Translations under genes and position numbers: made by a program
The notes under the pieces: generated by a model
Seen by the model: the letters and a program-made list of their open reading frames with translations, nothing else
Database searches by the model: none
What the model was told of the DNA's origin: nothing
Source of the DNA: an uncultured Collinsella sp.
GTDB taxonomy: Bacteria > Actinomycetota > Coriobacteriia > Coriobacteriales > Coriobacteriaceae
Length of the DNA: 8,510 nt
Assembly: GCA_900551365.1 (NCBI GenBank)
Contig: URVZ01000074.1
Span: 1 to 8,510 of the forward strand
Reading direction: 5' to 3'
Shown here: positions 1-5,589 of the stretch, one piece after another
Layout of the letters: the number at the start of each line of letters is the position of its first letter
Numbering within the stretch: position 1 is the first letter of the stretch

Positions 1-124
1 TCAGGGCGGCTAAACAGTCTAGCTCCGTCAAATACCGACGGACATCATTGATCTGTATCGAGATATTTGCGTCATATACGCAGCGTTAGTGTAACACAAC
101 CGCCGCCACCTGCAACTTAGTCAT

Positions 125-168
125 TGGGGACGTTCTTAAACGACTAGTCAAAAGGGACATTCTTCCCC
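125..168. repeat. GGGGAC repeat pair
   Basis: Two imperfect direct copies, GGGACGTTCTT (127-137) and GGGACATTCTT (154-164), differ at one base and lie 27 bp apart. GGGGA (126-130) can also pair with TCCCC (164-168), enclosing the palindrome GACTAGTC (142-149). The word TGGGGACGTTC (125-135) reappears on the minus strand at 7041-7051, and GGGGAC starts the loop side of the hairpins at 3427 and 4138. It therefore looks like a degenerate member of one interspersed family. Family membership is inference from these shared words. Confidence 0.45.
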
Positions 169-263
169 TAAGGCGCCTTGAAATGGAGCGACTAAGGAGC
201 AAATCCGTGGCGTCGGGATTCGCCGTGTCACGAAACGCGCCTATCTACTACGCTTGCCCCCGG

Positions 264-348
264 ACCCCTGACCATACCCTTGTTTTATCAAAAACAGCGA
301 GTCCGCTACCTGCGGTTTTATATCGAACTTTACGGTATGGTTCGGGGT
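264..348. repeat. Hairpin repeat unit A
   Basis: The arms ACCCCTGACCATACC (264-278) and GGTATGGTTCGGGGT (334-348) are complementary at 13 of 15 positions, with a 55-nt interior. Positions 272-318 match 498-544 at 33 of 47 bases by hand count, without gaps, so this is a diverged copy of the core in unit B. Read on the minus strand, both cores give 16 similar residues (8 identical, including PQV and GYG). They may descend from a short coding stretch, or the repeat may simply be open by chance. No coding function is claimed. Confidence 0.5.
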
Positions 349-465
349 ATGCGGCAAAACGTAGGAGATGGGCACGATTCGCGGCGGACGGGTCCGCGCC
401 ACCCCTCCGCGAGACAAAAATGATCCATTTTCCTCCGTCCCCAAGAGACAATTTTCAAAACTACG

Positions 466-599
466 CCGGATTACGGGGCCAGAATGCTGCAAGCCAACCA
501 TACCCTGCATTTTCAATAAACAATAAGCCATCTACCTGCGGGTTTAATTTTGCTATTGGCACCATGCTCGCCAGTTGGCGATTCAGCCCCGTAAACCGG
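466..599. repeat. Hairpin repeat unit B
   Basis: The arms CCGGATTACGGGGC (466-479) and GCCCCGTAAACCGG (586-599) are complementary at 13 of 14 positions. Further nested pairings are visible: GAAT 482-485 with ATTC 581-584, GCCAAC 493-498 with GTTGGC 574-579, and CAATA 521-525 with TATTG 554-558. The element can therefore fold into a 134-nt rod. It encloses the 47-nt core shared with unit A (498-544). It could be a small non-autonomous element or a structured intergenic repeat. No flanking target duplication is evident. Confidence 0.5.
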
Positions 600-653
600 T
601 ATAGTTGCGATTTGGTAGCATTTCCCAGCAAACCAAATAGTCTCACCAAACGC

Positions 654-686
654 AAAAAGCCCGACCTCCGTAGGAGATCGGGCTTT
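654..686 (-). terminator. argS rho-independent terminator
   Basis: In the minus-strand transcript a 14-bp stem (arms 673-686 and 656-669, one G-U pair) closes a 3-nt loop (670-672). It is followed by a run of five U (654-658, the last three also in the stem). It lies about 45 nt after the argS stop codon and fits a classical intrinsic terminator. The plus-strand direction has only a short T run, so leftward termination is favoured. Confidence 0.88.
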
Positions 687-731
687 CAAGGTTCAGTTAA
701 ACCAAGTCTGTACGGTCAAATGACCCGCAGA

Positions 732-2585
732 TTACATCTGCTCGGGCGCGGAAACGCCAACGAGTGTAAGCACCAGGGCGAGCGTCACGCGGACGGCGTC
801 GCAAGCGGCCAGACGGGCGCGCGAGAGCTCGGGGTCGACGGGACGGCCCTCGCTCGGCAGGACCTGGCAGGCAGCGTAGAAGCTGTGGAAGTCGCCGGCG
901 AGCTCCTCGGCAAAGTGCGTCAGACGGAACGGAGCGCGGTCGCGAGCGCAGCTGGCGATGAGGTCGGTGAGCTCGTTGAGCTTACGCGAAAGGGCGAGCT
1001 CGGTCGGGTCGGTCAGCAGCGAGTAATCGACATTCTCACCGATGGCCTTGGCGGCAACGGCCTTCATGCCGATCTCGTCAGCCTGCTCGGGCGTAACGTC
1101 AGCGGCACGTCGCAGGATGGAGCATACGCGGGCGTGAGCGTACTGCACGTAGTACACCGGGTTGGAGTTATCACGCTTCTTGACGGCCTCGATGTCGAAG
1201 TCGACCATCTGGTTGGAGCTCTTGGAGATGAGCGTGTAGCGGGCGGCGTCAGAGCCGACCTCATCGACGAGCTCCTGCAGGGTCACCATGGTGCCCTTGC
1301 GCTTGGACATACGGACGGGCTTGCCGTTGCGCAGCAGGTTGACGAGCTGGCCCAGCAGAACCTCGAACTTGCCGGGGTAACCGAGAGCGTCGCAGACGCA
1401 GCGGACGCGCTCGATGTAGCCGTGGTGGTCGGCGCCCCAGATGTCAATGACGTGGTCGACGCGCTGGAACTTATCCCAGTGATAGGCGACGTCGGAGGCG
1501 AAGTAGGTGTACTCACCGTCGGACTTGATCAGGACGCGGTCCTTGTCGTCGCCCAGATCGGTGGAGCGGAACCACAGGGCGCCGTCCTTGGTGTAGAGGT
1601 AGCCCATCTTGTCGAGCTTCTCAAAAGCGCGGTCGACGGCAGAGGTGCCGGCGGTCTCGCCCTCGGTGTCCTTCACGTACAGGGAGCGCTCGGAGAACCA
1701 ACGATCGAAGTCGCAGTTGACGGCGTGGCAAAGGTCGCGCATGTTGTCGACCATCTTCACATAGCCGCGCTCACGGAAGCTCTCCATGCGCTCCTGCGGA
1801 TCGGCCTCGACCCACTTGTCGCCGTCGGTGCGCCAGAACTCGGCAGCCTCGTCGATGATGTAGTCGCCGCCGTAGGAGTCCTTGCCCAGAGTCTCGGCAA
1901 AGTTGTCCTGGTAGGGATGGGTCTCGGGGTGCTCGTCGTTCTCGTCGGCAACAAAGGCGTCGCGGTCGGCGATCAGCAGCTTGTGAGCCTCGTCGATATC
2001 CACGCCCTGCTTGGCGATGATGTCGGCAAGCTGCATATAGCGCGTGCTGATGGAGTTGCCGAAGGTGTTCATCTGAGAGCCGTGGTCATTGATGTAGAAC
2101 TCACGCTGGATGTCGTAACCGGCGTGGTCCATAACGCGGCAGAGGGAGTCGCCCAGCGCGGCCCAGCGGCCATGGCCGATGTGCATGGGGCCGACGGGGT
2201 TGGCGGAAACGAACTCGACCTGGGTCTTCAGGCCGCCGCCGACGTTGGACTTAGCGAAGTCCATGCCCTTCTCGCGGGCCTCGCCAAAAATGGCGTTCTT
2301 GACGGCGACGGAGAGGTAGAAGTTGATGAAGCCAGGACCGGCGATCTCGACCTTCTCAATCGCGGGGTCCTCGGGCATATGGGCAACGATGGCCTCGGCG
2401 ATCTTGCGCGGGGCGCAGTGGGCCAGCTTGGCGGACTTCAGGGCCATGGTGGAGGTCCACTCGCCATGAGAAGTGTCAGCCGGTCGCTCGATGGCGCAAT
2501 CGTCAAGTTCAAATGCGGAAAGGTCGCCGGCCTCCTGGGCCGCAGCAAGCGCAGCGCGTACCAGCTCTTCAATCTTCTCGGGCAT
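732..2585 (-). CDS. argS: Arginyl-tRNA synthetase
   Basis: A class I aminoacyl-tRNA synthetase that charges tRNA-Arg with arginine using ATP, in the cytoplasm. The 617-residue length is slightly long for the family. The N-terminal part reads as the usual additional domain. The HIGH signature is at residues 135-138, inside VGPMHIGHGR, preceded by the family's SANP. The second ATP signature appears as RMSKR at 425-429, followed by the segment DAARYTLISK typical of ArgS. The C-terminal roughly 150 residues form the helical anticodon-binding (DALR) domain. The start at 2585 is chosen because AGGAGG (2590-2595) lies just upstream and the protein opens MPEKIEELV. The frame stays open to 2714, but without family-like sequence. 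It stands alone on its strand, divergent from the CarD-family gene, with its own terminator. Family assignment is nearly certain. Confidence 0.97.
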   Translation of the reverse strand: MPEKIEELVRAALAAAQEAGDLSAFELDDCAIERPADTSHGEWTSTMALKSAKLAHCAPRKIAEAIVAHMPEDPAIEKVEIAGPGFINFYLSVAVKNAIFGEAREKGMDFAKSNVGGGLKTQVEFVSANPVGPMHIGHGRWAALGDSLCRVMDHAGYDIQREFYINDHGSQMNTFGNSISTRYMQLADIIAKQGVDIDEAHKLLIADRDAFVADENDEHPETHPYQDNFAETLGKDSYGGDYIIDEAAEFWRTDGDKWVEADPQERMESFRERGYVKMVDNMRDLCHAVNCDFDRWFSERSLYVKDTEGETAGTSAVDRAFEKLDKMGYLYTKDGALWFRSTDLGDDKDRVLIKSDGEYTYFASDVAYHWDKFQRVDHVIDIWGADHHGYIERVRCVCDALGYPGKFEVLLGQLVNLLRNGKPVRMSKRKGTMVTLQELVDEVGSDAARYTLISKSSNQMVDFDIEAVKKRDNSNPVYYVQYAHARVCSILRRAADVTPEQADEIGMKAVAAKAIGENVDYSLLTDPTELALSRKLNELTDLIASCARDRAPFRLTHFAEELAGDFHSFYAACQVLPSEGRPVDPELSRARLAACDAVRVTLALVLTLVGVSAPEQM

Positions 2586-2869
2586 AGATCCTCCTTGTGT
2601 TAAAGCCCCCGAGCTCTTGGTCACTCGTAGGGCAAAAGCCAGAGTTTGTAGCACTCTATCACAAGCGACGCACACTGTCGCAGGGTAAAGCCAATCGAAA
2701 TTGCATATGCACAAAAATGACTACCGCTCTTGCGCGGTGGTACAAAGTTGGCGGTTTGCCTGCAATTTATACACGTTCTGGAAATGCATAAACGATTGAA
2801 TAAGCCGTTCTATTTATCGAATACTCTTACTTATCAGAGTTGTGTGCTTTTCCTGCATAAAGTAAGGGT

Positions 2870-2898
2870 TTGCGCACGTCAGCGTGTTATTCTAGACA
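2870..2898 (+). promoter_or_regulatory. Possible promoter of the CarD-family gene
   Basis: TTGCGC (2870-2875) and TAGACA (2893-2898) are separated by 17 bp. Each matches the sigma-70-type consensus at only about three of six positions, so this is weak. It would give a leader of roughly 20-25 nt before the ATG at 2928. A palindrome at 2898-2913 would overlap the start of transcription. Confidence 0.28.
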
Positions 2899-2913
2899 TA
2901 CGTAAATTCGTAT
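2898..2913. repeat. Short palindrome before the CarD-family gene
   Basis: ATACG (2898-2902) and CGTAT (2909-2913) form an inverted repeat around an A/T core, ending 5 nt before the GGAGG ribosome binding site (2919-2923). The position suits an operator or a small hairpin in the 5' leader. No known regulator site is recognised, and a 5-bp repeat can arise by chance. Confidence 0.3.
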
Positions 2914-2927
2914 AAGTTGGAGGTAGC

Positions 2928-3413
2928 ATGTTCTCAATCGGTCAACACGTCATTCATCCGGGTCAGGGAGTCTGCACCGTCGTCGGTTTTAGGGACGACA
3001 CGCCGCAGCCCATGCTGTTGCTCGAGACCAAGCAGGGACATGCGCAGACGATCCTCATGTACCCCGTGGCGCAGGCCGATCGTTTGCATGCCGCCATCTC
3101 CCAGCAAGATGCCGAGCACCTGCTGAGCCACTACGACGAGCTGGAGTGCGACACTTTTACCGAGCGCAACAGCTCGCTGGAGGAGACGCACTTTAAGCAG
3201 CAGCTCAAGCTGGGCGCGCCCGAGACGGTCCGCGTGGCAAAAACCATGATGCACCGTATTCGCCAGGCCGAGGAAGCAGATAAAAAGCCCAGCTCTTACT
3301 ACATGCGCGTACTCAAGGAAGCCAAGCGCCGCTCCATCGAGGAGTTCGCCGTGGCCCTGGGCGTCACCGAGGAGGACGCCGAAGCCCGTCTAGCCCAAGC
3401 CGCCCTCAACTAA
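2928..3413 (+). CDS. CarD-family transcriptional regulator
   Basis: A 161-residue protein of the CarD/CdnL family, whose members bind the RNA polymerase beta subunit and tune open-complex stability. The N-terminal polymerase-interacting domain is clear from FSIGQHVIHPGQGVCTVVGF (residues 2-21), the family's typical opening (hydrophobic, G, hydrophobic, HPGxGV). The C-terminal part (about 70-161) is helical and charged, including ETVRVAKTMMHRIRQ and KEAKRRSIEEFAVAL, as in the DNA-binding half of the family. Length equals that of well-known members. The start is set by GGAGG at 2919-2923. The whole protein lacks tryptophan, so the residue known to wedge into the promoter bubble in mycobacterial and Thermus CarD is missing; by hand alignment an acidic or leucine residue sits there. 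It may be a specialised paralogue rather than the main CarD. It ends 13 nt before a strong terminator, so it is monocistronic. Confidence 0.88.
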   Translation: MFSIGQHVIHPGQGVCTVVGFRDDTPQPMLLLETKQGHAQTILMYPVAQADRLHAAISQQDAEHLLSHYDELECDTFTERNSSLEETHFKQQLKLGAPETVRVAKTMMHRIRQAEEADKKPSSYYMRVLKEAKRRSIEEFAVALGVTEEDAEARLAQAALN

Positions 3414-3426
3414 CCCAACCGCGCCA

Positions 3427-3467
3427 AAAACCACCACAAAGGGGACAGGCACCTTTGTGGTGGTTTT
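3427..3467 (+). terminator. Perfect hairpin terminator with GGGGAC core
   Basis: A perfect 16-bp inverted repeat (3427-3442 and 3452-3467) closes the 9-nt loop GGACAGGCA. The right arm ends in TTTT, fitting a rho-independent terminator for the CarD-family gene, which stops at 3413. Loop and inner stem are identical to the element at 4138-4176. It also resembles the GGGGAC repeats elsewhere in the window, so it may be an interspersed repeat used as a terminator. Confidence 0.85.
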
Positions 3468-3521
3468 CTTGTTCTAGTAGTATTCATTCTTATCGTTACC
3501 CACGAGCACAAGGAGTCTCCT

Positions 3522-4121
3522 ATGGCAGAGCCGCTTTCCGCCGGAATCACCCGCGACCGCGCGTTTGAACTGCTTAACGAGCACAACAAAGACCCGTTCC
3601 ACATCACCCATGGCGAGACGGTCGAGGGCACCATGCGCTACTTTGCGCGCGAGTTCGACCCCGAGAACGAGGAGTTTTGGGGCATCGTCGGCCTGCTGCA
3701 CGACTTGGATTGGGAGGAGCATGAGGACGACCCCATGAACCACACCATCTATGCTGCCGAGATTCTTAAGGGCGAAGGTGCGTCTCCCGAGCTCATTCGC
3801 GCCATCCAGACGCACACGTCGGACTTCAACACCTCGCTGCCCAAACCCGAGCTGCAGATGGAAAAAATCCTGTTTGCCTGCGATGAGCTCACCGGCCTGA
3901 TCGGCGCTGCAGTCATCATGCGCCCGAGCAAGAGCGTTATGGACTTTACGACCAAGTCGCTCAAGAAGAAGTTTAAGGACAAGCGCTTTGCCGCCGGCTG
4001 CTCGCGCGACGTGATTTCGCAGGGCGCCGAGATGTTGGGCTGGGAGCTCACCGAGCTCTTTGACCGCACCATCGCGGCCATGCAGTCCTTCGCCCCCGAC
4101 CGCGATACCTTCCAGGCCTAA
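3522..4121 (+). CDS. HD-domain metal-dependent phosphohydrolase, substrate unknown
   Basis: A 199-residue soluble protein with the HD fold, a family of metal-dependent phosphohydrolases acting on nucleotides and other phosphate esters. Visible ligands are His30 (HITHGE), the His60-Asp61 doublet (LLHDLDWEEH), His74 (MNHT), His98 (QTHTS) and Asp121 (ACDELTGL). This full spread suggests two metal ions rather than one. The C-terminal part has a lysine-rich stretch (TKSLKKKFKDKRF, 144-156) and a helical end. No signal peptide or membrane segment is seen. The start is supported by AAGGAG (3510-3515), 6 nt upstream of the ATG. A weak promoter (TTGTTC 3469-3474, TATCGT 3491-3496, 16-bp spacing) would make it independent of the gene before it. 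It is flanked by matching terminators, so it stands as a single-gene unit. Fold assignment is strong; substrate cannot be told. Confidence 0.85.
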   Translation: MAEPLSAGITRDRAFELLNEHNKDPFHITHGETVEGTMRYFAREFDPENEEFWGIVGLLHDLDWEEHEDDPMNHTIYAAEILKGEGASPELIRAIQTHTSDFNTSLPKPELQMEKILFACDELTGLIGAAVIMRPSKSVMDFTTKSLKKKFKDKRFAAGCSRDVISQGAEMLGWELTELFDRTIAAMQSFAPDRDTFQA

Positions 4122-4137
4122 CCGCCCACGCCACCTT

Positions 4138-4176
4138 AAACCGCCACAAAGGGGACAGGCACCTTTGTGGCGGTTT
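4138..4176 (+). terminator. Perfect hairpin terminator with GGGGAC core, second copy
   Basis: A perfect 15-bp inverted repeat (4138-4152 and 4162-4176) closes the same 9-nt loop, GGACAGGCA, as at 3443-3451. A run of five T (4174-4178) supports termination of the HD gene, which stops at 4121. It lies between convergent genes and ends 15 nt from the proA stop codon, so it may also serve proA, though the minus-strand U run is only three long. Relative to the first copy, one stem pair is changed on both sides (A-T to G-C), keeping the helix perfect. Confidence 0.85.
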
Positions 4177-4190
4177 TTCTTGCGCGGTCG

Positions 4191-5477
4191 TTAGGGGCGG
4201 ACCTGACCGGTGCCTCGGAGCTTGTATTTGTAAGTGGTGAGGGCCTCGGCGGCGAAGGGGCCGCGGGCATGGAGCTTTTGGGTCGAGATACCGATCTCGG
4301 CGCCCAGGCCAAACTCGCCGCCGTCAGTGAAGCGTGTGCTGGCGTTAGCGTACACGGCCGAGGCATCGACCGCATCCAGGAAGCGCTCGCAAGCATCCGT
4401 GTCCTCGGCAACGATGGCCTCGGAGTGCATCGTGCCGTAGCGGTTGATGTGTGCGATGGCCTCGTCCTCGTTTGCCACGGCCTTCACGCTCATCTCGAGC
4501 GCCAGGTACTCGCGACCCCAGTCCTCCTCAGTCGCGGCGACGTAGTCATCGCCTTCCACAAAGCTGGCGTCGGCGCACGCGGCGCACGTGGCCTCGTCGC
4601 CGTGAATGAGCACGCCGTGGTCGTGCAGCACGGCAACGACCGCAGGCAAAAACGCATCGGCCACAGCACGGTCGACCAGCAGCGACTCGGCGGCATTGCA
4701 CACGCCTACACGCTGGGTCTTGGCATTAACGATAATGTTGAGCGCCTTATCAAAGTCGGCGGATTCATGCACGTAGATGTGGCAGTTGCCCGTGCCCGTC
4801 TCGATCACCGGCACAAGCGACTCGCGCACGCAGCGCTGGATCAGGCCTGCACCGCCGCGCGGAATGAGTACGTCGACAACGCCGCGGAGCTTCATGAGCT
4901 CGCCAGTGGCCTCGCGGTCGGTGGACTCGATCATCGACACGGCCTCGCGCGGGAAACCCTTGGCCTCGAGCGCATCGGCCAGCAGCTCGGCGATCATGGC
5001 ACACGAGTGATAGGCCAGCGAGCCGCCGCGCAGAATGCAGGCGTTGCCGGTACGGATGCAGATGCCTGCGGCGTCGGCCGTCACGTTGGGGCGCGCCTCG
5101 TAGACCATAGCGACCAGGCCCAGCGGCACACTCACACGGGTCAGGTCCACGCCGCTTGCAAGCACGCGGTGGTCGAGCACGCGGCCGACGGGATCGGGCA
5201 GCTCGGCGAGCTTTTCCAGGCCGGCGGCCATGCCCTCGACGCGCTCGGGCGTCAGCAGCAGGCGATCGAGCAGTCCGGCCGAGGTACCCGCATCGCGCGC
5301 AGCGGACATATCGAGCTCGTTGGCGGCGACGATGGAGTCGACACCGTTGCGCAGTGCTGCGGTCATGGCGCGCACGGTCTCCTGGCGCTGCTCATCGCTC
5401 GCCGTAGCAAGCGAGGCCGACGCTGCCTTGGCGGCAACGGCAAGATCGTGGACATACGTGGCTATATCGACCGACAT
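4191..5477 (-). CDS. proA: Gamma-glutamyl phosphate reductase (glutamate-5-semialdehyde dehydrogenase)
   Basis: Catalyses the NADPH-dependent reduction of glutamyl-5-phosphate to glutamate-5-semialdehyde, the second step of proline synthesis, in the cytoplasm. The 428-residue length is normal. Family signatures are VPLGLVAMVYEARPNVT (117-133), LRGG (149-152), PRGGAGLI (206-213), the catalytic cysteine in QRVGVCNAAESLLV (Cys260), and the C-terminal GAEIGISTQKLHARGP. No motif is missing. The start at 5477 has a purine-rich AAGGG 6 nt upstream and AGGAG further out. Unlike the usual arrangement it is not next to proB: an opposite-strand hydrolase gene separates the two. It must therefore use its own promoter in the 112-nt gap at 5478-5589, where I cannot pick a convincing minus-strand site. 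Confidence 0.98.
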   Translation of the reverse strand: MSVDIATYVHDLAVAAKAASASLATASDEQRQETVRAMTAALRNGVDSIVAANELDMSAARDAGTSAGLLDRLLLTPERVEGMAAGLEKLAELPDPVGRVLDHRVLASGVDLTRVSVPLGLVAMVYEARPNVTADAAGICIRTGNACILRGGSLAYHSCAMIAELLADALEAKGFPREAVSMIESTDREATGELMKLRGVVDVLIPRGGAGLIQRCVRESLVPVIETGTGNCHIYVHESADFDKALNIIVNAKTQRVGVCNAAESLLVDRAVADAFLPAVVAVLHDHGVLIHGDEATCAACADASFVEGDDYVAATEEDWGREYLALEMSVKAVANEDEAIAHINRYGTMHSEAIVAEDTDACERFLDAVDASAVYANASTRFTDGGEFGLGAEIGISTQKLHARGPFAAEALTTYKYKLRGTGQVRP

Positions 5478-5520
5478 GGGCGGCCCTTTCTCCTAGAAGT
5501 TTGCAACCATGGTAGCCGAT

Positions 5521-5551
5521 TTGCGCATGGCCTCGCCCGCGGCGGTAGAAT
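5521..5551 (+). promoter_or_regulatory. Possible promoter of the S33 hydrolase gene
   Basis: A good -10 hexamer, TAGAAT (5546-5551), lies 38 nt before the ATG at 5590. The only -35 candidate, TTGCGC (5521-5526), is 19 bp upstream, longer than the preferred 17. The transcript would start near 5558 and have a leader of about 30 nt. The longer start at 5509 would place this promoter inside the gene, which argues for 5590. Confidence 0.35.
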
Positions 5552-5589
5552 TGGTCAACCCGAAACACCGCAACGAACGGAAGACTCAC

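Larger units (their letters stand above)
1..731. other. Gene-poor repeat-rich intergenic stretch
   Basis: No reading frame here looks like a real protein. The open frames are short or are tails of the antisense frame of argS. Base composition is visibly less GC-rich than in the flanking genes. The stretch holds a 5-bp inverted repeat (TGCGT at 68-72, ACGCA at 78-82), a pair of GGGAC repeats (125-168), a 10-bp palindrome (170-179), hairpins at 264-348, 384-397, 417-431 and 466-599, and the argS terminator at 654-686. Any gene to the left of the window is not identifiable: the plus-strand frame 3-89 is open but unrecognisable, and every minus-strand frame is closed near the edge. Confidence 0.7.
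2586..2927. promoter_or_regulatory. Divergent argS / CarD-gene intergenic region
   Basis: This 342-nt region must hold the promoters for argS (leftward) and the CarD-family gene (rightward). It is more AT-rich than the genes. For argS, a poor -10-like GATAGA can be read on the minus strand near 2655-2660, but no good -35 accompanies it. The 8-mer TGCATAAA occurs twice (2785-2792 and 2854-2861), and short 5-bp inverted repeats occur at 2641-2657 and 2823-2840; all may be chance. I see no T-box features (no specifier hairpin or antiterminator bulge sequence) before argS, and no small gene. Confidence 0.5.

Noticed and set aside
3..89. A plus-strand frame open from the left edge, possibly the end of a gene
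   Set aside because: At 28 codons it is too short to identify, and the composition does not resemble the window's GC-rich coding sequence.
241..531. A 96-codon minus-strand frame considered as a small gene
   Set aside because: It runs through hairpin repeat unit A and a GGGGAC word, has no ribosome binding site that I can see, and is better explained as repeat DNA that happens to stay open. The peptide similarity to the unit B core is reported as a repeat finding.
1..731. A tRNA gene, CRISPR array or insertion sequence in the gene-poor left stretch
   Set aside because: There is no cloverleaf with a T-loop consensus, no regularly spaced identical repeats, and no transposase frame. The repeats present are two diverged copies only.
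183..2603. An 806-codon plus-strand open frame across the whole of argS
   Set aside because: It is antisense to argS, with repetitive valine-, leucine-, glycine- and aspartate-rich sequence that is typical of the opposite strand of a GC-rich gene. It has no recognisable domain.
2586..2720. A T-box or other riboswitch leader before argS
   Set aside because: No long leader with stacked hairpins and no T-box-like conserved bulge sequence is visible on the minus strand; only short inverted repeats of about 5 bp occur.
5509..5589. An upstream ATG at 5509 as the start of the S33 hydrolase
   Set aside because: No ribosome site precedes it, the extra 27 residues do not look like the family, and the best -10 hexamer (5546-5551) would fall inside the gene.
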